NCBI GenBank assembly: GCA_023663865.1
Contig: JAMPGU010000012.1
Coordinates: 1-53,439 of the forward strand
Length of the DNA: 53,439 nucleotides
Reading direction: 5' to 3'
Source of the DNA: Clostridium sp.
GTDB taxonomy: Bacteria > Bacillota > Clostridia > Oscillospirales > Acutalibacteraceae
Shown here: in pieces, positions 25,005-34,025 of the stretch
Layout of the letters: every line of letters begins with the position of its first letter
How positions within the stretch are numbered: position 1 is the first letter of the stretch
Position numbers and translations under genes: made by a program
The notes under the pieces: generated by a model
Databases searched by the model: none
Seen by the model: only the letters and a program-made list of their open reading frames with translations
What the model was told of the DNA's origin: nothing

Positions 25005-25043
25005 AAAAAAAGAGCTTGTATCGTTCGATACAAGCTCTTTTTG
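25005..25043. terminator. Strong bidirectional terminator
   Basis: AGAGCTTGTATCG (25011-25023) pairs perfectly with CGATACAAGCTCT (25026-25038) around two bases, with A-run before and T-run after. It ends putP and, on the other strand, the glucosaminidase gene. Confidence 0.9.
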
Positions 25044-25060
25044 TTTAACCTGATATGTGA

Positions 25061-27799
25061 TTATTTGCATTTTATGGATTTGATGGCGGACCAGCTGCTG
25101 TAGTAGGTTTTTTTATTGATTGTTTTGTAGGCTCTTACTTTAACATAATAGGTTTTGCCCTTGGTAAAGTTTTTGCCTGTGTAGCTGGTTGTTTTGGAGC
25201 TGGATATATTTGTTTTCGCAACTACGTTTGAAAACTTTTTATCCGATGCCCAATAAAGCTGATAGCCGGTAACACTGCCTGATGCCTTTTTCCAGCTAGC
25301 TTTTATCTGCGTTGATTTAGGACTGCTGAGGCTGGATAGGGTGGGGGTAGCAACCGAGGTTATTACACTGCAGCTTTTCCATGTGCTGTAGTTTCTTACA
25401 TTGTTTTTTGTTACATACGCTCTTACCTTAAATGAGTACTGCGTTCCGGCAGTCAATCCTGTTACCTTATAAGAGGTCTTATTACTTGATATCCATGCCG
25501 CCTGCACCCAAGCCTTGTTCTTATAAATCATCAGCTGATAGCCTGTGGCATTGGAAACCTTTGACCATTTCAGTGTTGCACTGGTGGTGCTTTTCGCACT
25601 TGAGCTGATACTGCTTGGTGTTTTAACGGAAGTATACTTTGCGGTTATTGTGTTTGACCAGCTTCCGTAAGTTGTCTTAGAGCCTGATTTTTTCAGCGCT
25701 CTTATTTTTATGTAATACGTATTTCCCTTTGTAAAGCCCTTGCCGGTGTAGCTTGTGGTACTGCCGCTTGAAATGCTTGTCTTGGCGATAACATTTTTAA
25801 AACCGCTGTCCTTAGCCCAGTATATCTGATATCCAGTAGCACCGCTGACCTTATTCCAGGAAATCTTGATTTGTGTTGTGCTTGGTATAACCGTTGTGTT
25901 TACAGTGACCTTTGCCGGCGTAGCGGAGGAGTTTGTAGATACTTTATATTCCTTCCAGCCGCTATAGTTGCGGACATTATTTTTAGTAATGTATGCTCTT
26001 ACCTTAAATGAGTAGGATTTGCCTGCAGATAAGCCTGTAACCTTGTAGGAGTTTGTGTTGCTGGATATCCATGCAGCCTCCTCCCAAACACCGTTTTTGT
26101 ACAGCATCAGCTGATATCCGGTAGCAGCTGAAACCTTTGTCCATTTAAGTGTTACACTGGTTGTATTCTTTGCGCTGGTGCTGACACTGCTTGGGGTTGT
26201 AACCGATGAATATTTTGCTGTTCTTACATCGGACCAACTGCCGTAGGTTGTAGTTGAGCCTGATTTTTTCAGTGCCCTGACCTTGATGTAGTAGGTTGTT
26301 CCGGCAGTGAAATTGCTGCCGGTATAGCTTGTAGTGCTTCCGCTTGAAATGTTTGTTTTTGCGATAATATTTTTGAAGCCGCTGTCCTTTGCCCAGTAAA
26401 TCTGATATCCTGTGGCGTTGCTGACCTTATTCCAGTAAACTCTGATTTGTGTTGCATTTACCATAACGGTTGTTGGCAGTGTAACCTTTGAAAGCGCGGT
26501 TGAGCTGCTTGCAGTGGTGCTGACTGTTGTATCGTTTGGCATATTGTCAAACACGGGAATTTCGAAGGTTTTTGTTATGGAAAGTATATTTGCGGCTTTG
26601 TATGCATTGTACGTTGTGGAGGACTCTGCAGCAGCTGCAGCAACATTTGCCATATATTCGTGACCATACAATTCACTTGATTTTGGATTTACATTGAATT
26701 TTTGCAGATATCCGGAGGTCTGTGTAGAAAAATTATCTGCAATATATTGCGCTCCGTAATATATGGATTTATATGGGTTTGTCCATGGTCTGCCGTTATT
26801 GAAATAGGTGGTTCGGCAGGCGCTTTTAAGCACATAACCGATTTTGCCCTCCGTGAAGGAATTTGCACTGTTTTCGGTATATAATCTTACCTGATAATAA
26901 TCACCGTATGAGCCAATAAAAGTCATATATTGACCGCTGGAAAGGGAGGTTTTTGTACCGCTGACCTTCTTTGTGCTGCTGTTATAATCAGAGTGCAGGG
27001 TTGTTTTTTCGTTGAGCTTCAGATATCCTGCAGCCCAAGCCAGCCCTTCCTTTGCACCGGTATTTGCACCTATATTATAATAGTTGAAAATGCCTTGGAA
27101 AGGGGAGGTTGTACCATTAACAGCTGTGGCAGAAGCGGTAGTACCGCCGTTTTCCTGTTTAATTTTAGATGCAAGATAGTATGCACTCATACCGCTGTCA
27201 GATGCTGCCTTCATAATGGCATCTGAGTATTTTGTTGAAGAGTCATAGTTTTTTTTGTTGCCGGCAGTGCTTATGTATGTGATAAGTGAGTCTGCCATCC
27301 AAGTGCCTTTTAATATGGACTCAACACCGGATTTTGTTTGTGTTCCGTCATATGCTGTTGATTCAAACTGAAATATGCCTTTTTCATTCAGCCAGTTTCT
27401 TGGGTCCATATAGTATTCTACAGCCTCCTGAGATGCAGACACCCAATTGCTTGCCTCTTGAATGGTATATGCGCTGTTTTTATAACAGCTTGCACATTTG
27501 CAGTACATATTCGTATTTGTAGATGAATTTTTTTCAATCAGCTGTTTCGAATGTTTCGAACGCTCTCCGCTTACTGCTGTTGACCAATTCAAACCTGTTT
27601 TGAGCGGTTTAAAAATCCAGTTGGGATATTTGTTATGTAAAGCGACTAAATCGTCTATATAGCTTTCAGGGAAGCCTTTGCTCTTTAGCTGTGCTTCATA
27701 GCTTGTGGCAGCCAGTGAGGTGATGGTGCCGCCGGATACAGCAAAGCATATATTCAGTGCCAGTATAAAACTTAATGATAAAGAAATTATCCTTTTCAT
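25061..27799 (-). CDS. Secreted N-acetylglucosaminidase with alternating FnIII domains
   Basis: A 912-residue exported protein. A signal peptide covers about 1-31 (ends SLAATS). A GH73-like glucosaminidase region spans about 130-410, with E216 in KIKQENGG at the expected catalytic Glu position. An SH3-like stretch (SGQYMTFIGSYGDYYQVRL) lies inside it. From about 442 there are five fibronectin type III domains in an A-B-A-B-A pattern: A at about 442, 636 and 830; B at about 533 and 727. The copies are highly similar, so recent duplication of a 194-residue unit is likely. It would cleave cell wall glycan, probably its own during division. The start is ATG 27799 with AGGAG upstream. Confidence 0.88.
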   Translation of the reverse strand: MKRIISLSLSFILALNICFAVSGGTITSLAATSYEAQLKSKGFPESYIDDLVALHNKYPNWIFKPLKTGLNWSTAVSGERSKHSKQLIEKNSSTNTNMYCKCASCYKNSAYTIQEASNWVSASQEAVEYYMDPRNWLNEKGIFQFESTAYDGTQTKSGVESILKGTWMADSLITYISTAGNKKNYDSSTKYSDAIMKAASDSGMSAYYLASKIKQENGGTTASATAVNGTTSPFQGIFNYYNIGANTGAKEGLAWAAGYLKLNEKTTLHSDYNSSTKKVSGTKTSLSSGQYMTFIGSYGDYYQVRLYTENSANSFTEGKIGYVLKSACRTTYFNNGRPWTNPYKSIYYGAQYIADNFSTQTSGYLQKFNVNPKSSELYGHEYMANVAAAAAESSTTYNAYKAANILSITKTFEIPVFDNMPNDTTVSTTASSSTALSKVTLPTTVMVNATQIRVYWNKVSNATGYQIYWAKDSGFKNIIAKTNISSGSTTSYTGSNFTAGTTYYIKVRALKKSGSTTTYGSWSDVRTAKYSSVTTPSSVSTSAKNTTSVTLKWTKVSAATGYQLMLYKNGVWEEAAWISSNTNSYKVTGLSAGKSYSFKVRAYITKNNVRNYSGWKEYKVSTNSSATPAKVTVNTTVIPSTTQIKISWNKVSGATGYQIYWAKDSGFKNVIAKTSISSGSTTSYTGKGFTKGNTYYIKIRALKKSGSKTTYGSWSNTITAKYTSVKTPSSISSSAKSTTSATLKWSKVSNATGYQLMIYKNKAWVQAAWISSNKTSYKVTGLTAGTQYSFKVRAYVTKNNVRNYSTWKSCSVITSVATPTLSSLSSPKSTQIKASWKKASGSVTGYQLYWASDKKFSNVVAKTNISSSKTTSYTGKNFTKGKTYYVKVRAYKTINKKTYYSSWSAIKSIKCK

Positions 27800-27900
27800 T
27801 TTACTGCTCCTTTTATTTAAATTTAGTTTATTATATCATCGTTGTAACACTTTTGTCAATTTATTAAACAAATTGTAATAATTTGGAATTGTGACATATG

Positions 27901-27929
27901 TTGACAAAAATAAAGTATTTGCTTATACT
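27901..27929 (+). promoter_or_regulatory. Consensus-like sigma-A promoter for the XRE regulator
   Basis: TTGACA (27901-27906), 17-base spacer, TATACT (27924-27929). Transcription would start near 27936, which argues for the regulator starting at ATG 27965 rather than 27944. Confidence 0.8.
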
Positions 27930-27964
27930 ATCCATATCAATAAATGCAGAAAAAGGTTGAATTT

Positions 27965-28336
27965 ATGAGTATTTTATCTAATAATTTAAAACAATTTAGA
28001 AAGAGCGCAAACCTCACACAACAGCAAATATCCGACATTCTGGGAATTAAGCGCAGTGCATATGCATACTATGAGATTGATAAAAGCACACCCAAGCTTG
28101 AAATTATTTCTAAGATTGCGGCTATCTATAATATTTCTATTGATGAGCTTTTAGGCAATACAGATATAACAAATGACGGCGCTGATTTGAGAAGCGGTGA
28201 GCTGAGATATGATGAGGAAAAGGCCAATGACAGATTAAATCAGTTAAATGATTTTGAACAGTTTCTTGTGCTGAAGGCCAGAATGATGACCATTGAAGAA
28301 AGAGAAGGTCTCAGAGATTATTTAAATAACAAATAG
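27965..28336 (+). CDS. XRE-family helix-turn-helix transcription regulator
   Basis: A 123-residue DNA-binding protein. The HTH at about 4-58 (NLKQFRKSANLTQQQISDILG, split here as helix 1-3, then RSAYAYYE and YNISIDELLG) is of the Cro/CI type. A short C-terminal helical domain (about 65-123, ending RDYLNNK) may dimerise it. ATG 27965 fits the promoter and an AAAGG eight bases upstream better than ATG 27944. It is divergent from the glucosaminidase gene, whose promoter shares the same 140-base gap, so it may regulate that gene. Confidence 0.85.
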   Translation: MSILSNNLKQFRKSANLTQQQISDILGIKRSAYAYYEIDKSTPKLEIISKIAAIYNISIDELLGNTDITNDGADLRSGELRYDEEKANDRLNQLNDFEQFLVLKARMMTIEEREGLRDYLNNK

Positions 28337-28337
28337 T

Positions 28338-28370
28338 AAAAAAGCTTAGCTTTCACAGCTAAGCTTTTTT
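28338..28370. terminator. Bidirectional terminator
   Basis: AAAAAAGCTTAGCT (28338-28351) and AGCTAAGCTTTTTT (28357-28370) are perfect inverted arms around five bases. It serves the XRE gene and the convergent symporter gene. Confidence 0.9.
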
Positions 28371-28372
28371 TG

Positions 28373-29839
28373 TTACACTTTTTTCTCTTTAGATATTTCC
28401 TTTAAGTCGTGATTTTTCTCGGCAAAATAGGTCTTGGTTTCCTTTCCGACTACACCGCTTAATGCGAATAAAGCAATCAGGTTCGGGAATGCCATTAAGC
28501 CGTTAAATATATCGGCAATATTCCATACGGCTGATACGGTCATATACGGACCGATGAACACTGCTAAAATATAAATATATCTATAAACTTTAACGACCTT
28601 TTGACTGCCTGATAAATATTCAATGCATCGTTCTGAGTAATAATCCCAGCCAAGGATTGTGGTGAAAGCAAAGAATGCAAGGCACAGCATTAATATAAAT
28701 GCTGAAATATTTTCATTCCAGGGCAGTCCCTTTTGCCATGCGATAGTGGTTATATTTACACCTTCAACCGTACCTTCGATATAAGAAGTGTCTGCACCTG
28801 TAAGAATAATAGATAAGCCTGTTAGTGTGCATATTACAATTGTATCAATAAATGTACCGGTCATAGTAACAAGTCCCTGGCGAACAGGCTCTTTTGTTTT
28901 AGCAGCTGCTGCAGCAATCGGAGCAGAGCCAAGACCTGCTTCATTGGAGAAGATACCTCTGCCGATACCCTTCTGCATTGCCAGCTTCAGCGTTATTCCT
29001 ACACCTGCACCGGTAACGGCCTCCTTGCTGAATGCCATTTTTACCACACTTACAATTGCTTCGGGAACAGCAGTTATGTTGGATATAACGATAATTAATA
29101 CAAACAAAACATATGTAATTGCCATAAACGGAACAACAATTTCAGATACCTTTGCAATTCGTTTGATTCCGCCGATGATAACAAGACCTGCAAGAATTGT
29201 TACCACAACACCGCCGATAACCGTTGCCCAGGTGTAGCTTGAATTACCAAGACGGAATGCAATATGAGATGCATCAGGATCAAAAAATCCATTGACTGCA
29301 CTTGTTATACCGTTAATCTGCGTTATTGTGCCAATGCCCATCAGCCCGGCACAAACGCCGAAAAAGGCAAAAAGCTTTGCCAGCCATTTCCATTTTGGAC
29401 CCATACCCTTTTCGATATAACTGAAAGGTCCGCCGAGATAATGACCGTCATCCCTTTTATCCCTGTATCTGACAGCTAAAAAGCCCTCGGTATATTTTGT
29501 TGCCATACCAAAGAAGGCTGCCAGCAACATCCAGAATAAAGCACCTCTGCCGCCCAAGCAGATTGCTGTTGCAACACCCACAATGTTTCCTGTGCCTATT
29601 GTAGCAGAAAGCGCAGTGCATAACGCACCGAAGGAGGTAACCTCTCCTTCGCCGTCCTCTTCATTTTTAACCATATATTTTAGTGCTTTGCCAAGATGCA
29701 GAACCTGAACAAATCCTGTTCTGACAGAAAGCCATATGCCGGCTGCAAGAATGAGTATGATTAGAAACCAGCCCCACACCCAGCCGTCAATTTTCTCAAT
29801 AATAGTATTAAGTGATATTGCTAGCGGTAAATACTGCAT
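28373..29839 (-). CDS. Sodium:alanine symporter (AGCS family)
   Basis: A 488-residue amino acid:cation symporter, probably importing alanine or glycine with Na+. The signature near the N-terminus is TIGTGNIVGVATAI followed by GGRGALFWM, and GIGRGIFSNEAGLGSAPIAA lies in the second half. About ten to eleven helices are present. The tail is short and charged (KNHDLKEISKEKKV). It lies 68 bases after tatD on the same strand and may be the last gene of that transcript or separate. Confidence 0.93.
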   Translation of the reverse strand: MQYLPLAISLNTIIEKIDGWVWGWFLIILILAAGIWLSVRTGFVQVLHLGKALKYMVKNEEDGEGEVTSFGALCTALSATIGTGNIVGVATAICLGGRGALFWMLLAAFFGMATKYTEGFLAVRYRDKRDDGHYLGGPFSYIEKGMGPKWKWLAKLFAFFGVCAGLMGIGTITQINGITSAVNGFFDPDASHIAFRLGNSSYTWATVIGGVVVTILAGLVIIGGIKRIAKVSEIVVPFMAITYVLFVLIIVISNITAVPEAIVSVVKMAFSKEAVTGAGVGITLKLAMQKGIGRGIFSNEAGLGSAPIAAAAAKTKEPVRQGLVTMTGTFIDTIVICTLTGLSIILTGADTSYIEGTVEGVNITTIAWQKGLPWNENISAFILMLCLAFFAFTTILGWDYYSERCIEYLSGSQKVVKVYRYIYILAVFIGPYMTVSAVWNIADIFNGLMAFPNLIALFALSGVVGKETKTYFAEKNHDLKEISKEKKV

Positions 29840-29907
29840 AATGTACTCCTCTGAAAAATTTTGGTATATAATATCATATTAATATTTTGTCTGTCAAATG
29901 TATATTT

Positions 29908-30675
29908 CTATTTCAAATTATACAGTCTTTTGGCATTATGATTTGTTATATCCAATAATTCCTGAGCAGATATGTTGAGCAGTTCTCCAATCTTTTCTGC
30001 AACAAAGGGAATCAGAGAAGAATCGTTGCGCTTGCCTCTGTGCGGAACAGGGGCAAGATAAGGACAATCTGTTTCCAAAACCAGCTTATCAATGGGTATT
30101 TCCTTGGCAACCTCCAAGCTTTTTCTTGCATTGTTGAAGGTAACCACACCGTTAAGACCTATATACATACCCAGCTTTATGATTTCTTTTGCCATTTCTT
30201 TTGAGCCTGAAAAGCAGTGTACAACACCCTTAGGCTTTGTTCTTTTAAGAATTTCAAGGGTATCTCCGTGGGCCTCTCTGTCGTGAACAATTACCGGCAA
30301 ATCCATTTCTTTTGCTAATTCAATCTGTGCTTCAAAAAAATCCTTTTGCACTTCTTTTGAGGAGCTCATCCAGTGGTAATCCAGTCCAATCTCACCAATG
30401 GCAACACATTTATCATTCTTTGCAAATTTCTTAATGATTTCCAAATCATCAAGGCTTGCCCCCTCAAGACATTCCGGATGGAAGCCGGATGCAAAATACA
30501 TATAATCATATTTCTGTGCCAAATCAAAATTGAATTGTGTGGTTTCAATATCACATCCACAGCTGACAATATTAGAAACACCCTGACTTTGAAGTGTACT
30601 TAAAAGTGCTTCTCGGTCAGGGTTAAATTTTTCATCATCGTAGTGTGAATGTGTATCAAATATGTTTTGATACAT
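29908..30675 (-). CDS. TatD-family metal-dependent hydrolase/DNase
   Basis: A 255-residue TIM-barrel hydrolase. Metal-site motifs are FDTHSHYDD at the N-terminus, GEIGLDYHW, PVIVHDREAHGD, GVVHCFSGS and ETDCPYLAP. Family members act as 3'-5' exonucleases or D-tyrosyl/deoxyribonuclease-type enzymes; the substrate here is unknown. It follows metG on the same strand, a common pairing in Firmicutes, separated by an inverted-repeat element. Confidence 0.93.
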   Translation of the reverse strand: MYQNIFDTHSHYDDEKFNPDREALLSTLQSQGVSNIVSCGCDIETTQFNFDLAQKYDYMYFASGFHPECLEGASLDDLEIIKKFAKNDKCVAIGEIGLDYHWMSSSKEVQKDFFEAQIELAKEMDLPVIVHDREAHGDTLEILKRTKPKGVVHCFSGSKEMAKEIIKLGMYIGLNGVVTFNNARKSLEVAKEIPIDKLVLETDCPYLAPVPHRGKRNDSSLIPFVAEKIGELLNISAQELLDITNHNAKRLYNLK

Positions 30676-30690
30676 AGCGTACTACCTTTC

Positions 30691-30807
30691 TTAATGAATA
30701 GTGAAGAATGAAGAATGAATAATTAAGGGTCTTGCAGACGGCAATTATAATAGCTGTGCGCAGCACCATAAATTATTCATTATTCATTTTTAATTTTTAA
30801 TTAATTA
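30691..30807. repeat. AT-rich inverted-repeat (MITE-like) intergenic element
   Basis: The region between metG and tatD. GAAGAATGAATAATT (30710-30724) is an inverted copy (14 of 15) of 30771-30785. Simple GAATGAA/TTAATTTTTAA-type repeats lie outside and a GC-richer centre (TGTGCGCAGCA) inside. It looks like the small palindromic elements scattered between genes in clostridia. Being inside an apparent operon, it may affect mRNA processing. Confidence 0.55.
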
Positions 30808-30812
30808 TTTAT

Positions 30813-32768
30813 CTATCTAATCTTCGTTCCTGCAGGCATACCGTCAACAAAGAGCACCTTAACATCATCCTCGCTTACATCACCGGCAAGAAGCATACCG
30901 TTGCTCATTTCACCGCACAGCTTAGCCGGCTTTAGATTTGCAACAATAACTACACTTTTTCCAATCAAATCCTCAGGCTTGTACCAAGGAGCAATGCCGG
31001 ATACAATCTGTCTTGGCTGGCTTGTTCCGTCATTAACCTGAATTTTCAGAAGTTTTTTGGCTCTCTTGACAGGCTCACAGTCTGTGATTTCTGCAACTCT
31101 AAGCTCTACCTTTGCAAAATCATCAAAGCTGATTTCAGCCAAGCCCTCAATTTCAGGTGCTGCCTTTTCTTCCGCTTTCTGTGCTGCTTCGGCTTGCTTG
31201 GTAATGAGTGCATTAAGCTCTTCAATTTCCTTGTCAAAATCAATACGTGGGAAGAGAGCAGGACCTTTGGAAACAGTAACCTCCTGAGGAAGAACACCGA
31301 ATTTTGCAGCATTCTCATATGTGATTAAAGCCTCGTCTGCACCGATTTGCTCCCAAACCTTTGGCATAGTTGTAGGCATAAAGCAGGAGAGCAGAGTTGT
31401 TGAAATACGAATTGCTTCAAGCAGGTTATAAAGCACAGCAGCAAGTCTTGCCTTTTTGCTTTCGTCCTTGCCTAAAATCCAAGGTGTGGTTTCATCAATA
31501 TACTTGTTTGCTCGTGATACAACCTTGAAAATTTCTGCCAAAGCATTGTTAAGCTGGGTTTCATCAATGAATTTTTCAACCTTGTCACGAAGCGCGGTTG
31601 ACATATTAATCAGTTCATTATCAATTTCCGCAGCTTCTTTTTCAGCAGGGATAGCTCCGCCGAAATATTTTTCAACCATTGCAACTGTTCTTGATACAAG
31701 GTTACCCAAATCATTTGCAAGGTCACTGTTGATTCTGTTAATCATAATCTCGTTTGAAAAAGAGCTGTCTGCACCAAGAGCCATCTCTCTCAAAATATGA
31801 TATCTTATTGCGTCAGCACCATAACGTTCACCGAGTACCTTGGGGTCAACAACATTGCCGATAGATTTGCTCATTTTCTGACCATTAAATGTAATCCAGC
31901 CGTGAACAGCCAAATGCTTTGGCAAAGGCAAATCAAGAGCCATAAGAATTGCGGGCCAAATGATAGCATGAAAACGCATAATATCTTTTGCTACCATATG
32001 AAGATTTGCAGGCCAAAATTCATTGAAATCATTATATTTATTGTTCTGATAACCAAGGGCGGAGATGTAGTTTGACAGTGCATCAACCCATACATAAACA
32101 ACGTGCTTGTCATCAAAGGTAACAGGAATACCCCAAGTAAAGGTAGTTCTTGAAACGCATAAATCCTCAAGACCCGGTTTAATAAAATTATTTACAAGCT
32201 CAACGGCACGTGATTTTGGCTGCAGATAGTCAGTTTCAAGCAGAAGTTTCTCAATTCTGTCAGCAAATGGTGCCATTTTAAAGAAGTATGCTTCCTCCTC
32301 AGCTTCAATAACATCACGTCCGCATTCCGGGCATTTACCGTCAACAAGCTGGCTTTCTGTCCAGAAGCTTTCACAAGGTGTACAGTATTTTCCTACATAC
32401 TTGCCCTTGTAAATATAGCCTCTGTCATAGAGTTCCTTAAATATCCACTGAACGGTCTCAATATGATAATCATCTGTGGTGCGGATATATCTATCATAAC
32501 TGATGTTCATATAGCTCCATAAATCCTTAAAAACAGCTACAATCTCATCAACATATTCCTTTGGTGTAACACCCTTGTCATTTGCTTTTTGTTCAATTTT
32601 TAATCCGTGTTCATCAGTTCCGGTAAGGAAAATAACATCCTTGCCCTGCATACGTCTGAAGCGTGCGATAGAGTCACAGGCAACGGTTGTGTAGCAGTGA
32701 CCGATATGCGGATTACCCGATGGATAATATATCGGGGTGGTTATATAAAATTTTTCTTTTTCAGCCAT
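30813..32768 (-). CDS. metG: Methionyl-tRNA synthetase
   Basis: A 651-residue class I synthetase that charges tRNA-Met. The HIGH motif is in YPSGNPHIGH, and KMSKS lies at 298-302. A CP-domain zinc knuckle has CTPC and CPECG. The anticodon-binding region (NKYIDETTPWILGK) is followed by a C-terminal EMAP/Trbp111-type tRNA-binding domain (about 545-651, ISFDDFAKVELRVAEI). The start is ATG 32768, 13 bases after nagB, so the two are co-transcribed. No T-box leader precedes it. Confidence 0.97.
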   Translation of the reverse strand: MAEKEKFYITTPIYYPSGNPHIGHCYTTVACDSIARFRRMQGKDVIFLTGTDEHGLKIEQKANDKGVTPKEYVDEIVAVFKDLWSYMNISYDRYIRTTDDYHIETVQWIFKELYDRGYIYKGKYVGKYCTPCESFWTESQLVDGKCPECGRDVIEAEEEAYFFKMAPFADRIEKLLLETDYLQPKSRAVELVNNFIKPGLEDLCVSRTTFTWGIPVTFDDKHVVYVWVDALSNYISALGYQNNKYNDFNEFWPANLHMVAKDIMRFHAIIWPAILMALDLPLPKHLAVHGWITFNGQKMSKSIGNVVDPKVLGERYGADAIRYHILREMALGADSSFSNEIMINRINSDLANDLGNLVSRTVAMVEKYFGGAIPAEKEAAEIDNELINMSTALRDKVEKFIDETQLNNALAEIFKVVSRANKYIDETTPWILGKDESKKARLAAVLYNLLEAIRISTTLLSCFMPTTMPKVWEQIGADEALITYENAAKFGVLPQEVTVSKGPALFPRIDFDKEIEELNALITKQAEAAQKAEEKAAPEIEGLAEISFDDFAKVELRVAEITDCEPVKRAKKLLKIQVNDGTSQPRQIVSGIAPWYKPEDLIGKSVVIVANLKPAKLCGEMSNGMLLAGDVSEDDVKVLFVDGMPAGTKIR

Positions 32769-32781
32769 TTTTATTTCCTCC

Positions 32782-33507
32782 TTATACTAATGAGGCTGCA
32801 CCCTTGTCAAGCATAAGTGTAACGTCAGTGTGAAACTGAAGTACAGATGCCGGACATTGAGGCGTAACATTTCCGTCAATCAGCTGCTTAATTGCTTTTG
32901 CTTTATTTTCACCGATTGCAATAATTAATATTCTTTTTGCCTGCATAATGGAGCCGATACCCATTGTAACCGCATGAGTAGGTACTTCATCAATAGAATT
33001 GAAAAATCTGCTGTTGTCCTTAATTGTACTCTCTTTCAGGGCAACGACATGACTCCAGCGCTGGAAGCTGTCACTTGGCTCATTAAATGCAATGTGACCG
33101 TTTGAACCAATGCCGAGAAGCTGAATATCAATTCCGCCGGCTGCTTTAATTCTTTTTTCATATTCCTGGCACTCAAGCTCTAAATCCTCTGCATTACCAT
33201 TCAGGAAATGGATGTTTTCCTCGGGAATATTGAGATGGTCAAAGAGATTGTCGTGCATAAAACGGTGATAGGAATTCGCATCATTTACATCAAGTCTGCA
33301 GTATTCATCCAAGTTAAAGGTGGTTACCTTGCTGAAATCAACAGCACCGTTTTCATACAGCTTAATCATATGATTATATGGCTTCAGGGGCGTAGAGCCG
33401 GTTGCAAGACCTAATACAGAATCGGGCTTAGCCAGTACTTGTCCGCACATATAATTTCCGGCTGCAATGCCGATTTGTTCTTCGTTATCATATACTAATA
33501 CATTCAC
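32782..33507 (-). CDS. nagB: Glucosamine-6-phosphate deaminase
   Basis: A 241-residue enzyme that converts glucosamine-6-phosphate to fructose-6-phosphate and ammonia in amino sugar catabolism. Motifs are LGLATGSTP, FNLDEYCRL, GIGSNGHIAFNEP, and the C-terminal block with TPQCPASVLQFH. I chose GTG 33507, preceded by GGAGGT at seven bases, over the TTG at 33522 that overlaps the ribosome site. It sits between vanZ and metG. No nagA is adjacent. Confidence 0.94.
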   Translation of the reverse strand: MNVLVYDNEEQIGIAAGNYMCGQVLAKPDSVLGLATGSTPLKPYNHMIKLYENGAVDFSKVTTFNLDEYCRLDVNDANSYHRFMHDNLFDHLNIPEENIHFLNGNAEDLELECQEYEKRIKAAGGIDIQLLGIGSNGHIAFNEPSDSFQRWSHVVALKESTIKDNSRFFNSIDEVPTHAVTMGIGSIMQAKRILIIAIGENKAKAIKQLIDGNVTPQCPASVLQFHTDVTLMLDKGAASLV

Positions 33508-33554
33508 TTTATGTACCTCCAATTATTACATAAAATCTATTTAAATATTATAAA

Positions 33555-34025
33555 CTAATTATTTGTCGTGTCAATGCATTTTTTCTTTTTGATTATCAAT
33601 GACACGACATAGAATACAAGCATAGTTCCGATTGCACCTGCAACAGCACCGCAGCTGTCAATTGCCCAGTCTCTCAGCTCGCAGGAGCGTCCGCTGACAA
33701 ACAACTGATGAAATTCATCCGTTGCAGCATATGCCGATGTACAGATAACCGATAAAACCGGACTTGCCTTGCCTTTTGTGTAATACCAGGCAATGTTGAA
33801 CAGAAAGCAAAGTCCTGTAAATTCAAGAAAATGAGCCAGCTTGCGTACGATGAAGTCAGTAAATCCGTTATTTCCAAAATGATCAATCAGCCATTGCAGC
33901 AGGGCACCGCTTTGTTCTGCTGATTCTGTAGACGTTCTGGAGGAAAGCCAAAATATTACACCCATACAAATTACTGTCAGGCACCAGCAGACTATAGCTT
34001 TAGTTTTCACGTTGTGCATATACAA
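33555..34025 (-). CDS. VanZ-family membrane protein
   Basis: A 156-residue protein with four helices. The VanZ pattern is visible: FWLSSRTSTESAEQSG after helix 1, KLAHFLEFTGLCFL in helix 2, DEFHQLFVSGRSCELRDWAIDSCGA before the last helix (long block, key residues E, R, D). VanZ in Tn1546 gives low-level teicoplanin resistance, while most chromosomal homologues are uncharacterised. Starts at TTG 34025 (GGAGG seven bases upstream) or ATG 34019 are both possible; the gene overlaps the end of the upstream binding-protein gene. Confidence 0.85.
   Translation of the reverse strand: MYMHNVKTKAIVCWCLTVICMGVIFWLSSRTSTESAEQSGALLQWLIDHFGNNGFTDFIVRKLAHFLEFTGLCFLFNIAWYYTKGKASPVLSVICTSAYAATDEFHQLFVSGRSCELRDWAIDSCGAVAGAIGTMLVFYVVSLIIKKKKCIDTTNN

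Noticed and set aside
25061..26480. Regular DNA repeats suggesting a CRISPR array or minisatellite
   Set aside because: The repeats are 280-300 bases long, stay in frame and encode FnIII domains; no short direct repeats with unique spacers are seen.
30676..30812. Short ORFs or a riboswitch between tatD and metG
   Set aside because: The sequence is a simple AT-rich inverted repeat with no coding pattern or known aptamer features.
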